NCBI GenBank assembly: GCA_900708905.1
Contig: CAADRB010000052.1
Span: 914,472-978,471, forward strand
Source of the DNA: Hymenolepis diminuta
Lineage: Eukaryota > Platyhelminthes > Cestoda > Cyclophyllidea > Hymenolepididae
Length of the DNA stretch: 64,000 nt
Direction of reading: 5' to 3'
Shown: one piece after another, positions 37,778 to 49,724 of the stretch
Layout of the letters: each line of letters opens with the position of its first letter
Numbering within the stretch: position 1 is the first letter of the stretch
The notes under the pieces: generated by a model
Database searches by the model: none
What the model was told of the DNA's origin: nothing
The model's input: only the letters and a program-made list of their open reading frames with translations
Position numbers and translations under genes: made by a program

Positions 37778-39369
37778 CATAAAATTGTAACTTATAACTT
37801 GTTATATTAAAATATTACACCGAGTATTACAAGGAAGGGTTTTCGATGATTGGTTGCTTGCTCAAAGTCTCAGATGAGTATTGATAAAGGGTTTTACTGG
37901 AATATTTTCGTTGAATGGAATGTGAAAGTCTTATGCAATAGATCGGTGGAGGTTAAGCCTGTGGAGAAAGTTTGATATATCACATTCATAGACTCTGGAA
38001 GGGAATGTGGACAAAGTAGGTTAGAGCACGGTTCGATCACTTATTTAAAATGGTAATGGTTAGAAAGTTATTTCATTTTGGTATGTTTATATCTGATAAA
38101 GGCACTTAACTGCCTTCACGTGAGGAGATAACACGGCATTTGGAATATAATACACATTGTTATACTCACCAGTAGACTCTCTATAGCTAAACCGGCAAAT
38201 TTTGATACAACGTAGAATTCCGCTCGTGTTAGAAGTCTACTCCAACTAAGATCATATCAATTAAAAGCTCTATAATAACCTATGAGCAGGATTTAAACGG
38301 ATAGGTGTATTTACTGCCATATTAACCCGTGTAGAATAGTGCTGATGAAGTTCTACCAGATATATTCATAGTGACCACGTACACACTGTCTCCGATAAAA
38401 AAGTAAGGATGAATGGTGGAAAATAAAGAAGTAATTACACTTCTCTTTTGAACCCAATCATTTAGCAAACCTGTTATCTTTTACCAGAGTTATAAAAGTA
38501 CTTAAAAGAACGATATTGGATGTCAAATTGGAGGGCGACTTTACCTAGATTGTAATCTTGCAAGTGAGTATAGAGGTTGTATAGTATTATTAAATCTCTT
38601 CTTCAATCCATATCAGAGCGAATTCAGAAGACATGGAGATGTCTGATCAGTTATTTTTTTATGTCTCCAAAAACAGGAAATGAAATGACTTGACATTAAA
38701 GGTCAATTACCAAATATATTGTCCGCCTAGATCAGGTGGGAATCAGGTACGTAGAAGCGTATGAGAAGTCCGCAAAGAAGGCAATAAGTAATGCAAACCG
38801 ATAGGAGATCTAATAAAGAAGTAAATTTTTGAAAATATGATATAAAATTTGAAAAATGCCTCTTTGCTCCAATCATTTGGACAGATCGTCGAGAGAATAT
38901 AGAGAAGGAACCCCTTAAAGGCTCATTTCCTCGTTCCAGCTTAGTAGTTCTAGGGTCCAGTTATCCTTGATTCAGAATTTACTTCCGATATCATACTCAA
39001 AATTTAATTTTACCGCGCGTATTGGCTCTGCCGCGTGAGTCTTTGCTAGTTTAAATCGATCACGTACCACCCCTTCTACTGAAACCGGCTCAGTATACCG
39101 AATATTATTTTTAAATCCCACAACCCAATTGAGACAAACAAATTGGCTCGCCCAAGTTTCTCATAACTGCGCTTCTATCAGCTTCCCTATGGAAAGAGGA
39201 AATATGTCACTTAGGGAGTTCGACCTAAAGTAAGTGTTGTTTGTTCTTGAAAGGGTCAAGATTTTCAGCCTCCTCGCAACCACCTCTTTTTTTCTAATTT
39301 AACCTCCCCGCCATTATGAGTATTTCCCACAATAAAACAGAAAATTATTGCAGCTTTTAATTGTGAGAA
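37778..39369. other. Unrecognised stretch
   Basis: No supportable gene. No exon encoding the RGK C-terminal CxxLxVL motif was recognised here. Confidence 0.35.
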
Positions 39370-39680
39370 GCAATTGAAGTAGGTCAACTTAAATTACAAT
39401 TAGTGATCAAGGAGGTGGGGATCAAAAGGATCCTGAGATCAAAGTCTTGGTGAAAAAGGATTTTATTTCATTTGATTTTTTTGGATTCAGGATGTATCAC
39501 ATTTACTAGACGATTTGTCTCTTGGATTGCAGCAGGGGCTTTCTTCCAATACCCAGTGCTTAGTGACTAGATATTGTTAATCAGTTATGATCGGTCCGGT
39601 CAATTTATTTCATTTCTGCCTCCAATGGTGGAGAAAAGAAACTGGTCTTACATGATTTTCAGTAACCTACAGTTCTAAAA
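39370..39680 (+). repeat. Family A dispersed repeat, copy 7
   Basis: Diverged plus copy: GTGATCAAGGAGGTGGGGAT, TTTGGATTCAGGATGTATCA, TTGGATTGCAGCAGGGGCTT, CCAGTGCTTAGTGACTAG and a 3' end near TTTCAGTAACCTACAGTTC. The central TTCACGTTCCAAAATTCA block is lost. Confidence 0.65.
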
Positions 39681-40854
39681 TAATTCTCCGCTACAAAAAT
39701 TAACAATAAAACTTAAATTTCTTATGACTTTTAAGCAAGTCAGTGATTTAAGAATTCATTATTAATAAAAGAATAGGGGCTAAGGTCAGCCTATAAGGTT
39801 AGTGTTGCAACATTATCACTATTCGTTTTCCGTTTAGAAGTCAAAGGAAGAAAGGAAGTCAAGAAAGTACTAATTGATGCTTGGGCACGGTAAGCACAGA
39901 GACAAGTCGTGCTAGAGCAACTTCAAGCATGACAGATTCCGTGGAGGGGGTGAGATCCGTTACTCTTACACTGTCTCTGATTAATGGGTACAACCTCATG
40001 TCATCATAGGCCGTCTGAAATGGAAGTGCAGTAAAAAGCACCGTAGGAAAGAATTTTTTAGAGTAGAAAAATTCAGAGAAACAGTGGCAGTAAATGAGTT
40101 AGAAATATCAGAGGACATCTTGACTTCAACTATTGCGGAAAGAACTCTTATTTCTGCGGACAAGCTCTCAAACATTTTATGAAGGAATGAACAATCCCTT
40201 GTTTTTGCTGAGGTATCAAAGACCGTTTGCCTTCGGCATTGTAAAATCGTCAGAGGTGATAAATACTTCGTCCTCGCCACTTGTTTTAACCTTATTAATC
40301 TCCCAAAACAGCTTTCAAAAGCCAGAAAATACCAACTCCATAATGGCATTCAAACAGGCTTTACTCCAAAGTTATGAAAGACGACCTTGTAATTGATTAT
40401 ATTTTAATAAGTATGCGTATTTAATAAATATTTAGTTAATTTTTTAATATAGTTGGCTAATTAAAAGGAAATCAAATTTACCACGAGTGATATCATTAGA
40501 AGTGAGAGGGAGATTTCGCAACTCGGTGGAGGATATGAGAAATATCATTGTCATATTTTGCAAGATATGATCCTAAAGAGGATGTAAAAATTCTTGATAA
40601 ATTGCATAGTAGTATATCTCGTCTATATAAATTACTTTTTTTGGATCTGAAGGTCTTTTTTTTAGTTGCCGCAAAGACAGGATCATAAACAAACTATTCT
40701 CATTTCTGTGAGATCTTGAACGAATTATGGAAAAGTAAACCTAAGGAGGCTTTGAAAATCGGTCAAGTGTAAATACGTCCCTCAAAATTAAATTACAAAT
40801 GAGTACTTTAAAATTCCAAATAAAAAATCCTAAGTATAATATCTGCGGATTGTA
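39681..40854. other. Unrecognised stretch
   Basis: Overlapping open frames on both strands (39,996-40,396) show no known motif and no splice-flanked structure. I saw nothing else. Confidence 0.35.
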
Positions 40855-40877
40855 CAGGGTGCGTAAGGTATCTGAGG
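40855..40877 (+). repeat. Left terminal inverted repeat of the mariner
   Basis: Begins CAGGGTGCGTAAGGTATCTG directly after a TA dinucleotide at 40853-40854. Confidence 0.85.
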
Positions 40878-40951
40878 TCACCTTATGCACTTTTTAAATC
40901 GTCAATGGTTGAAACTTACTATTTCTTGTAACAAAATAAACAACCCAGGTT

Positions 40952-41976
40952 CTATTCTATATATTCTCCTTCGACTCCTATCATCCACTTGATTCGAGTT
41001 CGAAGGCGACTGCAAACCTTCATCAGGTTGTCCCTATTACTGTCCTCCATTCCTATGACTACTGCTTCCATCAGAGATCAGCATTTGGCGTTATGGGGGT
41101 GCTTATTAACTTCCTTTCCAATCACCCCCCGCCCAGCCCCACAAATAATAAACCACAGGATTAAGGTCTGGTGAGTAGTTAGGAGGTGGGCATAAGTTTT
41201 GTTTGGCATGATGATGCAAACTCTCGCCCATCCAATTCTGGGTTTTGAAAGATTTATGGGAAAACTATAGGGCCTTCCTCCATTGGCTACACTGTTCATC
41301 CAGGACAGCTTAACAATGATTTGAAGAGTCTCCACATTGGCGTCTGTATCTGCATGGACTCTAAGATCTTGTGGAAAAAGTAGAGGAGTCCTGATGTGTC
41401 CTCCCTTACTCCTAACAACACTGAAAACCATCACTGTTGTTAGACACTTCGTGCGCATGCACAACATTTGGAACTTCAGTGGGGTCCGTCCACCCGCACA
41501 TAGCCAGCCACGTATCACTTCTTGCATTGACCTTTTCATCCTGGTCGAAGTTGTTTTCGTCAGTGAAAAACCAATGACACTCCTCTTCTCCTCTTCGCTT
41601 CAATCTGTTTAAAAGTCATTTTGCACACATTAAACGATCCCTTCGAGTTATTTTTGTTCACTTAAACTGACCTCGTCTAAGGACGTGTGATTTGCATCCG
41701 AGGTCTTGATGAACACTTATTGCTCCTTTAGACACTTGAAGATATTTGACAAGGTTTCACCCATTGACTTCCCTGCATTTTCGTCCATCCTGCTATACAC
41801 TCTTCTCACAAACTCAGGTGTTGGGAGTGAGTAAGTCAGTGGGGCGTTGACAGCTCCTTTCTTACTTTGCAAACGAAAGATTTGGCCACTTTTAGAAATC
41901 TTTCAAGTTCTAAATTCCTGTGTGTTGCTTTTATAGTTTGTCTTTTCATTCTATCACTTAGAATAGTATCTGCCAT
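40952..41976 (-). pseudogene. Mariner transposase pseudogene
   Basis: About 1,025 bases, the length of an intact transposase of roughly 340 residues. The N-terminus begins MADTILSDRMKRQTIKATHR and continues into a helix-turn-helix-like FLKVAKSFVCKVRKEL. A second DNA-binding part shows TPEFVRRVYSRMDENAGKSM and DLGCKSHVLRRGQF. The catalytic region has WFFTDENNFDQDEKVNARSD, with the first catalytic Asp in TDE. The GRPYVFQQDSAP block carrying the second Asp is deleted or scrambled. SPDLNPVVYYLWG has Val where the third catalytic Asp is expected (LNPLDYYVWG in relatives). The end is CSRLRTRIKWMIGVEGEYIE. Several frameshifts and stops separate these blocks, so it cannot be active. Confidence 0.88.
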
Positions 41977-42044
41977 GAGATCTTCTGATATAAAAAATGA
42001 ATTAATTATTATCAAGTTAGTTTAAATCACAAAATTATAAGTGC

Positions 42045-42067
42045 CCCCAAATACTTTACGCACCCTG
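42045..42067 (-). repeat. Right terminal inverted repeat of the mariner
   Basis: On the reverse strand it begins CAGGGTGCGTAAAGTATTTG and matches the left end with two mismatches over the first 20 bases. Confidence 0.85.
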
Positions 42068-43599
42068 AATGTGGTCCTGTTCTTTTGGCACAGCTCAATA
42101 ACACTAAGAAAGTATCCGATGGATTCATTATTCAAACTCAAATAATTTAAACCGAATGAAAATGGTGACTTCTTTATCAATCAGTAATCCCTGGAATTTC
42201 TTAATTTTGTTGACAACACTTAAATTTTTCACTTTCCAGACACCGTTTCACTTGTGAACATTTCCGGTAGGAAATTTCACCACGTTGTCAGAAAATGAAG
42301 GTTTCTTATTTTGAAGGGGAGGGAAAAATGGATGTTAATGAAAACCAGACCCTCGAAATGTCCTTCTCGTCTGAAAACATAAACAATACTCTAATAAGTG
42401 AAAATTAGAACATGTCTTTTTAATAAAAATTCCCACTGACAATAGAGAAAGTAATAGATTTCAAACATTTGTCATCAGAAAGGAGTTCATTTTTTGAATC
42501 AGAAGTAAATTTTACAATTATCGTAGTTATAGATGTCTAGATTGATCATTTAATAGAGAAGAAGAATCATTCTATTCGGTCCGTAGGCTTCAGGATCTAA
42601 ATTTTTCACTCCCCACCTTAGTTAATCAAATATGTGCAGATTTTCCGTTACTTTAACATTATTTACCTGAAATTCTAAGGTGACATGATAATATTTCTTC
42701 ATACTCTCATTCTCATGGTTTTAAAAAATCATAACTTTCTACCATTCTTTGGGCCTATCAAGAGCGACTCAAGGTCACCGAGTATTTTGTCGAATTTAAA
42801 ATGCGTCGATAATATTCTTGTGTTGCTACTCGATTCGTTGAAATGAGCATTGAGGATACATCATCCACTTTAATTTTTAAAAATGAGCCGGAATCGTTAA
42901 TAATGATGGCCATTCGCTCGAAATTCACTACTCCATCGCTTGAAATGGAATCACACTCCTATAAATAGCTACTGTCGGGTTAAAACACTGTCTTGTTAAC
43001 TGCAATAGTTGATTTATGACTGTGACGGCAGAGGTTTATATTATACCCACTTAAGTAAACCGCTGTGTAGCGCACAATATAATGTTTATCCGTTTTTAGA
43101 TTTTAACAGAGTGCCAAGAAATACTTCCCCTTGTATAATGAGACAGCAAAGAGTCTGATCCTGTACAAAAATTTGAAGACCGCATCTCATACGCGCTTAG
43201 TCAGAGCTTCGAATAGCCAACCAAAACGGTTAATTATAAAAAACAAAAGAGGTGGTTTGATGAGATCATTTCCCTCTTCCCAAGTCAAGAGTTAATACCG
43301 CTCAACTTAATGGACTTGGGAAGTTTATAAGGTCTTGAACACTTTAATCTGAAGTGAACTTCAACCAAGTAAATCACAAGAACCCTTTTAGTTAATGCGG
43401 TATTAAAACTCATGCAAATAAGGTGAGAACTCATGCTTGGTCAGTAGAAGCAATCGGAGTACTTCTCAGGCCTGAAACGCTCAAACTGTCTCAAAATAAG
43501 TTCCAAAGTGATAATAAATTCTGTCTGAATTAACACGTCTTGATAATAAATTCCCTTCTCAGCTACACACATTCCTTCCATATAAATAAAATAATTTTC
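42068..43599. other. Unrecognised stretch
   Basis: No open frame of note and no recognised repeat. Confidence 0.4.
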
Positions 43600-43830
43600 T
43601 CTTTTGCTCCGATCATTCAAAATATGTGAAAAATTTCACTAAAAGGTAGGAGAAAATAAAATGAAAAGGCCCATCTTTCCTGATTAAATACCGGTCAATG
43701 TGCACCGAAAATTGTTGACAAGCAGTTGCTGCAATCCGGAAGAAAGTATCGTGAAATTTGAGTTTTAGAACGTGAACTGCTCGCTTAGTAAATATTACAC
43801 ATCTCGAGTTCGAAAATCAAAAATCAGGTT
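43600..43830 (-). repeat. Family A dispersed repeat, copy 8
   Basis: Minus-orientation copy. The minus strand reads CTCGAGATGTGTAATATTTA, CTAAGCGAGCAGTTCACGTT, TAAAACTCAAATTTCACGAT and GGATTGCAGCAACTGCTTGT. The 5' end of the family is missing. Confidence 0.7.
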
Positions 43831-44132
43831 TAAAAGGACGACATGTATTAGCGGATGTAACGGAATATGCACAAAACCGCAAAAGGTGCCAGTAAGAATG
43901 AGCCTGATTTAGTTTATATATATAGTGACAGCTGATTAGATCAATTAAACTGGACACATTTGAGGACAGAAGGAAGTCAATCATACTCAAGTCTCTGTGT
44001 TCTAAGTGGAATTTATCATGTGGTCTGACAGTGATGACCCCGATACCACTTAAGTTACTTCAGATTTAAAGAATTTGTTGCCATAAAGTACCTTTATGTC
44101 CGAAAAGCACTTACCTGATGGTGATCCACATC

Positions 44133-44200
44133 TCTGGAGGACCACCAATGAAAATTCACCACTGAATGTGCAGACGGGCATGGCGACCAATTGGAAAAAG
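44133..44200 (+). repeat. Possible family B repeat, copy 3
   Basis: GGACCACCAATGAAAATTCA followed by CAGACGGGCATGGCGACCAA resembles the order of blocks in the copies at 5.1 and 9.1 kb, but with more differences. It could be coincidence. Confidence 0.25.
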
Positions 44201-44283
44201 TTATATTTACCTTTATTATAATATTTATCAATCATGATTTGTTATCATTTTTAAATATCTTTACATTTGCTTTTAACCCACAG

Positions 44284-44394
44284 ACATGTCTCAAGTCTAC
44301 AGAGTATTTGGTTTGTCTTCGGACGCACAATTCACCGTCGAAATCTGTCACTCATACCACTGATGGTAGTAAAATGAATTCATTCTGCTCTTGA
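44284..44394 (+). CDS. Possible terminal exon, unknown
   Basis: A textbook-looking acceptor (TTTGCTTTTAACCCACAG, exon from 44284) opens a 36-codon frame (TCLKSTEYLVCLRTHNSPSK, then a Ser/Thr-rich end) that stops at 44394. A second frame starting DMSQVYRVFGLSSDAQF is open for about 27 codons if preceded by a phase-1 exon. Neither shows the CxxLxVL end expected for an RGK protein, although the position downstream on the same strand makes it a conceivable alternative tail. No homologue recognised. Confidence 0.2.
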   Translation, partial: TCLKSTEYLVCLRTHNSPSKSVTHTTDGSKMNSFCS

Positions 44395-45446
44395 TCCAAA
44401 TAATTAAATACTTTCAAATTCTAATCAAGTATAAAAAATATTTTTTGGATAATTAATAATAATTTAATCGCCGTCGTAATTACGGATCCAGTTAGGAGCA
44501 AAAACCGATAATCGATGATGCATTGATCGAGGAATGGATCAGGTTGATTTTATCCGGGTACATCAAAATTTTCGACGATACTATCTACCAAGTAACTCAT
44601 GCCAATAGTTCTGGCATATTACACAAAATTATAATTTTATTTTAAGTATTTTTTTTCTAATTAAATGGAATCTATTTAAAATTCATATAATTTATTTCAT
44701 TACTTTAATTTTAGAGATCCCTCCCAATATTTTATTCCCAAATAACGAAATAACTAAACTTAAATCTTCAACTTTGAGGAGATGCCTCAAAAGATAAGCT
44801 ATTTTGACTGAAACATGACAGCTTTTCTACAAGATTCAATTTCATCTTCAGCCAGAAATTGCAACTTGAGGATAGACAACCCCCAGATTTACAACATCTC
44901 TTGACGAAGTATTGAAAAAGTTTATTAACTCAATTGAATTCAAGCAAAAAATGGACTCAGAAATGGAACTTTAAGGACCATTTAATGAGTTGCATGAAGC
45001 TTGAAGTACTGTATCAAGTTGAAGTATCTGTCGAATCGTTAATTTCATCCATTAATCTGCATTATTTTTTAGTCTTCAAGTTGAATTTTCAATGAGTCTG
45101 GATTTCTTTGCTTATCTTATTTTGATACGTCAAATGCAAGCATGGAAGAGCATCACAGTCAAATCCTTCGTTAAGTTAATTCCGTCGTCACTCCTACAGA
45201 GTCCAAATGATTGGTTTAAATTAATAAGCAATATCCTTGAATTGTAACTGATTGGTTGAGGAAGCTTAACATGCTGTGCGTAGATGATATGCAATTCTCT
45301 CTCATCTATAGCTGACAGATGCAAACAATTTATAAATGCCATATTTGAGGGCCGCCATGATGAGCCAGAAAGATTCATGTTACTGATAATCCTAGCCAAT
45401 CAGAATGATTGCATTATTTACCATTATTTGAGTATTTAATTAGCCT
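44395..45446. other. Unrecognised AT-rich stretch
   Basis: It includes an 89-codon minus-strand frame (45130-45399) next to the minus-orientation LTR fragment. It could be element-internal sequence, but no gag motif such as a CCHC knuckle is visible. Confidence 0.35.
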
Positions 45447-45584
45447 GAAAAAGTACTCAGCCAGCGTCCAAAGATCTGTAGGTACAGTCGAGACGACGAC
45501 ATTGACGGTCGAGAGAACACGAGCTGTATGGAACTTTTGATCTATTCGTGTACCTTCTCATCCAAGCTGTTTACGTACAAACAC
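45447..45584 (-). mobile_element. LTR right end in minus orientation
   Basis: 138 bases that are nearly the reverse complement of 47416-47553 (by eye about nine in ten bases). It contains the inward TGTAGGTACAGTCGAG end of the LTR at 45477 and about 30 bases beyond it (CTCAGCCAGCGTC), which are also shared with the other copy and so belong to the element. The rest of the LTR is missing. Confidence 0.65.
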
Positions 45585-46744
45585 CTGTATTTTTGTAAAT
45601 TTCTTTTCTATTTGGACTAAGTACAAGTACCTGATGTCAGTGCTCAAGACATTGGTTGTCATCGACGATCAAAACGAAGTGTTTTCGTGGTGATTAGTCT
45701 GTGTGTTCTCAGTCCTCTACTTCCAATTTCTATATTACCTTTTTTCACTTACTCAATTGTGGAAAGCTAGATCCACGGTGATCTTAGACGATGAAGAGTA
45801 GCCCAAATGACTTTATAGTTTCGCAGTTTCCCTATTTAAAATACGTATTTCCGTATTGAAAATTTAATACTACGTTCTTACTAGAAGGTATTATCGATCA
45901 TTGAGCGGTTTTCCGTTCAATTACATTAATCAAAAGCCAGCATTCTGTGTACATACCTGTGGACATCAGATCACTAATTTCTTAGAGCAGAGGAAACTTT
46001 CCTTTCTCCCTCTGTTTCTTACATGATATTAGTACAATAAACTGAGACAGAAATGCAAATACTAAATTATACATTACTTTATAGTTGGGTAACATCATGC
46101 CTTGTGTTTTCAAATTGACCAATGAAATGGAAGTTAATTAAATTACCATTCCTTTGTTCACTTTGTCTTAGAACCTGATATTTATTAGAAAACAATAATC
46201 ATTCTATTAATTGCATAAATATAATTTAATATAATATATTTCATTTAAACTAACTTTCACTACTATCTAGTACCACATATAATAATAAATTTTATTAAAA
46301 TTTACACTAACTAGCAATTAGAGTTACTGATTGGGGGATAGTAAACATTATTAAATTTAAAAATAGCAGTTTATCGGATGAGTAAAAATCCGGATCGATG
46401 GATCATCTCAGACATTTCTCAGAGTTATTCAAGTAGGTAGTGCCCTCACGAACGAATAATGATCGCCGGAGAAGCTCATTCATTTACATTTCTCACTAAA
46501 AGGCACGTTGTTCTTCCAACTTATTTTATTTCTTCTTTCATTTTTTACAATTAATAAATCTTTTAAATTCAAGTAAAGAAATAGTTCCTATTGATATAGG
46601 AAACATCTTCAATTATCACTCAAATTTGAAGCTCATACATTCTGAGATTAACAAGAAATTACATATTTGACGTGAGAAGCTATTTTACATAAAAATGTAA
46701 TTCGATACGAAAGGCAGTATTAATTACCCATTCGACCTAGGAAA
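45585..46744. other. Unrecognised AT-rich stretch
   Basis: No gene seen. Long A/T runs near 46,190-46,330. Confidence 0.4.
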
Positions 46745-46957
46745 GCGTATACCAACGCTCACAGTGGGTTAATGGGGAGAAGGTAGCGTCGCTGAGCCTC
46801 CCCGGTGAGAAACTCGAACTCTACCACCCCTTTATCACTTGAACCTATCAATTGCGGTTAGCTATCCCGCCCACTGGGAATGCACCGATGGGATTGAACT
46901 CGTGATTTCTGATCTTGCAGACGAGCATGTTAACCATTGGTGATACGACTTTATTTT
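46745..46957 (-). repeat. tRNA-related SINE, copy 2
   Basis: Read on the minus strand, a tRNA-like head comes first: TATCACCAATGGTTAACATG (A-box region), then CTCGTCTGCAAGATCAG, then GAGTTCAATCCC as a near-consensus B-box. The body follows with GGTGGTAGAGTTCGAGTTTC and CCGGGGAGGCTCAGCGACG. Head and body both match the plus copy at 30,490. It ends about 15 bases before the LTR at 46972. Confidence 0.65.
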
Positions 46958-46971
46958 TGCGGTGATTAATC

Positions 46972-47523
46972 TGTAGCGGCAGAGTCACCAGTTTGTAGCG
47001 GGCCACCAGATTGTTGAGAGTCACCAATTTGTAGTAGTAGCAGTTGGTTAACAGTAAATGAAAGAAAAAGAACACCAAGGATTGCGTTGACCAGGTTATA
47101 TTGAATAAAGTCCAGTACAGAGTCTCAATAGAGAAATAGGAGATTGGAGAAGGACGGAGCTATTGAAAGAGGAGTTGGACGAATTGTCGTGTGTGTCTGA
47201 TGGAGGCTATTTATAATCGAAACTTTGGGTGAGGACACGCATAGGATATGGTTGTATGCGTGCTTAATTGGTCGGAATGATTGTAGGAAAAGGAAGGGTC
47301 AGTGCAGACAGGACTGGTTAATAACGGGGTTAATTAAACGGTGTCTGCTACTATCGTCTGATCGATCGATGAGAAATCCTTCAATAAAACTGAGAGTCTA
47401 CTTTACAGATAGTGAGTGTTTGTACGTAAACAGCTTGAATGAGAAGGCACACGAATAGATCCGAAGTTCCATACAATTCGTGTTCTCTCGACCGTTAATG
47501 TGGTTGTCTCGACTGTACCTACA
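46972..47523 (+). mobile_element. LTR of an LTR retrotransposon (solo or truncated element)
   Basis: About 552 bp bounded by TGTAG and CTACA, the short inverted TG...CA ends typical of LTRs. It holds a TATA-like GGCTATTTATAATCG near 47,208. At its left end a roughly 20-base unit (GTCACCAGTTTGTAGCGGG and variants) is repeated about three times. Related fragments lie at 33893-34258 (same strand) and 45447-45584 (opposite strand). Similarity to the latter continues about 30 bases past the end, so some internal sequence remains. No TGG-type primer-binding site was seen. It cannot be linked to the Ty3 pol remnants at the window start. Confidence 0.6.
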
Positions 47524-47553
47524 GATCTTTCGACGCTGGCTGAGTACTTTTTC

Positions 47554-48959
47554 GGTCTATAAACGATAAAGGTTTGAGGGGGGTCAAAGAAATCAAACTG
47601 ACACGTTATTACCGCAAGCACAATGATTTTTCTTGGGATTATAGATCTTCATTTCAGGGGTGGTCTCTACTTTTAATATTTTAAAATTTACTCTGAGTAA
47701 AAATGCTATCAACGTATCGTTGTCAATCGTCAAGTAATTAGGAAGTTACTTTCTAGTGCTACTAGCCTTCAAGAAAGCCACAAATTCCACAACTCAACAA
47801 CAGCAAGTGGTCGTCTTAATGGTGAGCTTTACTCCAAAAAAATAATTTTAAATTATTCATTTTTAATCAATAATAGCTCATTAAAATTTCAACAATTATC
47901 TTTGAGGTTAAGCATTTTGACCTTGTTTGTACAAATTATACCGACGCTGGGGCAAAAGTTGCCATGGTTATTTTAAGTTAAGAAGAAAACTTTGTGCCCG
48001 TACATATAAACAAATTTTTTTATATTAACATTTGACGTTCGGAGCCAAACCATTAAAAAAATCAAAGAGAATAAGATGCTCATTTTTTGTATTTTTCTGC
48101 ATGAGTTTGCTCAAAATTTGGTATTTTGTTTTAGAAAGTAAAAAAAAAAGAAACTTTTCCCCAATATGACAACATTTTTATAAAATACTGTACTTTTTTG
48201 CTACGCCTTCCGTTATTGCAATGGGAAAATTTGTAAGTAGAAAACGGAGTTATCTCCAAAATCCACACTGGAAGAAGACAATGGAGGATTTATGCGATGA
48301 CCAAATAAGGCATCTGTCTCTAATTTCAAATAAATTAAAAATAATTTTTTTTTCAAAGTTCTTATCCACTTTGGAAAATGTGCCTAAATGTCGTATTACA
48401 TTAATTTAGTAAATTCAATGCGTGCTCCGTGATATTCCAGAAAATTTATAACAACCTGGAATTTTATGCCTTCTGATGAGTCAACTCTGTGTTCATGAAA
48501 TTATTTATGGCTTCCTTAAATCAAGAAACTATGAAATAAAAATTGGAGAAAAAGATTTTACAAAAAAAAGCATTTGGCAGATTCTTTGTCCTCTTTTTTC
48601 AATGCATTAAAACAAAATTGCGGAGATGATGCACGTAGCAAATGAAATGCAGAGTTTTATAAAATGTGCGATCTTTGAAACGCGGAACCTGTTCACACGA
48701 TTTCTCTATCATTAAAGTAACATTGAGAATGAATATGCTGGACGAATACACATTTGACAGATGATAACAACGTGGAAGTAATTCGGTGTTGATCTGTGCT
48801 ATTTACTTCTCAAATTGAATTGTTACAAAGTTATTCGATGGAGTTTATCTCTGTTTACAAAACTTGTCAACTGTTCGGTACAATTTCTGCATCAATGCAA
48901 TGTCAAAATCCTTATCGGTAGGTCAAATTATTAGATAAAGTCGAAATTGTTTGGAGAAA
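47554..48959. other. Unrecognised stretch
   Basis: No supportable gene; no gag or pol motif follows the LTR. Short A-rich runs near 48,139 and 48,345. Confidence 0.4.
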
Positions 48960-49125
48960 AGTCAAGGTACCAAAGTCAAATTTCATTAGAATGTTGAGTT
49001 CCGATTGTAAAGTATTTACTAAAATTAGTAATTTACGTTTTAATATTCAAGTTTCATGATACGTCATCTGGATTGCAACAAATGCGTGTCTACAACGTTT
49101 AATGGCTCTTCATTGATCTTTTGAT
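48960..49125 (+). repeat. Family A dispersed repeat, copy 9 (partial)
   Basis: The middle part only: TCAAGTTTCATGATACGTCA, CTGGATTGCAACAAATGCGT, GTCTACAACG. Both ends are lost or too diverged to place. Confidence 0.5.
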
Positions 49126-49724
49126 CAAGAAGTGTCTCAACCTAGCGGAAATGCGGCAACTATAAATTTTAAGTTAGCAACTGTGCCCACTGAAGGTGAA
49201 TCGAATCTTATTTAATAGAAGGTGGAGGAATCTTCGTTCATTCGACATTCATTATAAATTAATGTTTAAATTTCAACACACCGCCGTCTTTTTCCAGCTC
49301 AGCTATAAATATACCGGGTTTATTATACACCCACACACACAAAAGCATCTCAGATGACTTGAAGAATACTTCTGACATTCAAATTGCTCAACTCGAGACA
49401 AGGAGCGAGCTCTGTGACCCACGATGAATGAAGAACGTCTACTGAATTATGCAACAGCAACTCCTCATTATCAAATTTGGAAAATTTGCGAATTGAGCAC
49501 TTTCTAAATAATTGTCTACTGCCATTTTTGCATTCAAACAACTCATTTATTGACATCTCTAATTTGACGTTAACTTGGAATTGTATTTCGTTCGTGCCTT
49601 ATCTACATTCAACGGATTCGGGTTGTTTTGTCAAATCCTCTGTTTTTCAACTGCTTTCATTATTATCTACAGTAAAATAAAAAATGTGCATATTTTAATG
49701 TAGAAGGCAACTAGCTCCGAATGA
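49126..49724. other. Unrecognised stretch
   Basis: A 68-codon minus-strand frame (49350-49556) looks protein-like but has no recognised motif and no clear splice sites. It is not called. Confidence 0.3.

Larger units (their letters stand above)
40855..42067 (-). mobile_element. Mariner-type DNA transposon, inactive
   Basis: A 1,213 bp element with terminal inverted repeats of about 23 bp: CAGGGTGCGTAAGGTATCTG at the left and CAGGGTGCGTAAAGTATTTG (reverse strand) at the right. The left end is preceded by TA, the expected target duplication; the right flank reads AA, so that half has mutated or was mis-set. Nearly the whole interior is a broken transposase gene on the minus strand. The size fits an autonomous Tc1/mariner element that inserted once and then decayed. 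Confidence 0.88.

Noticed and set aside
39996..40396. Overlapping 117- and 87-codon frames on opposite strands
   Set aside because: Neither has a recognised motif or supporting signals, and mutual overlap is common by chance.
46890..46957. tRNA gene on the minus strand
   Set aside because: A- and B-box-like segments are present, but the acceptor and anticodon stems do not fold properly and the sequence recurs as a SINE body.
48470..48510. CTGATGAG...GAAA resembling a hammerhead ribozyme core
   Set aside because: The bases between the two conserved parts do not form stem II, and no cleavage-site helix was found.
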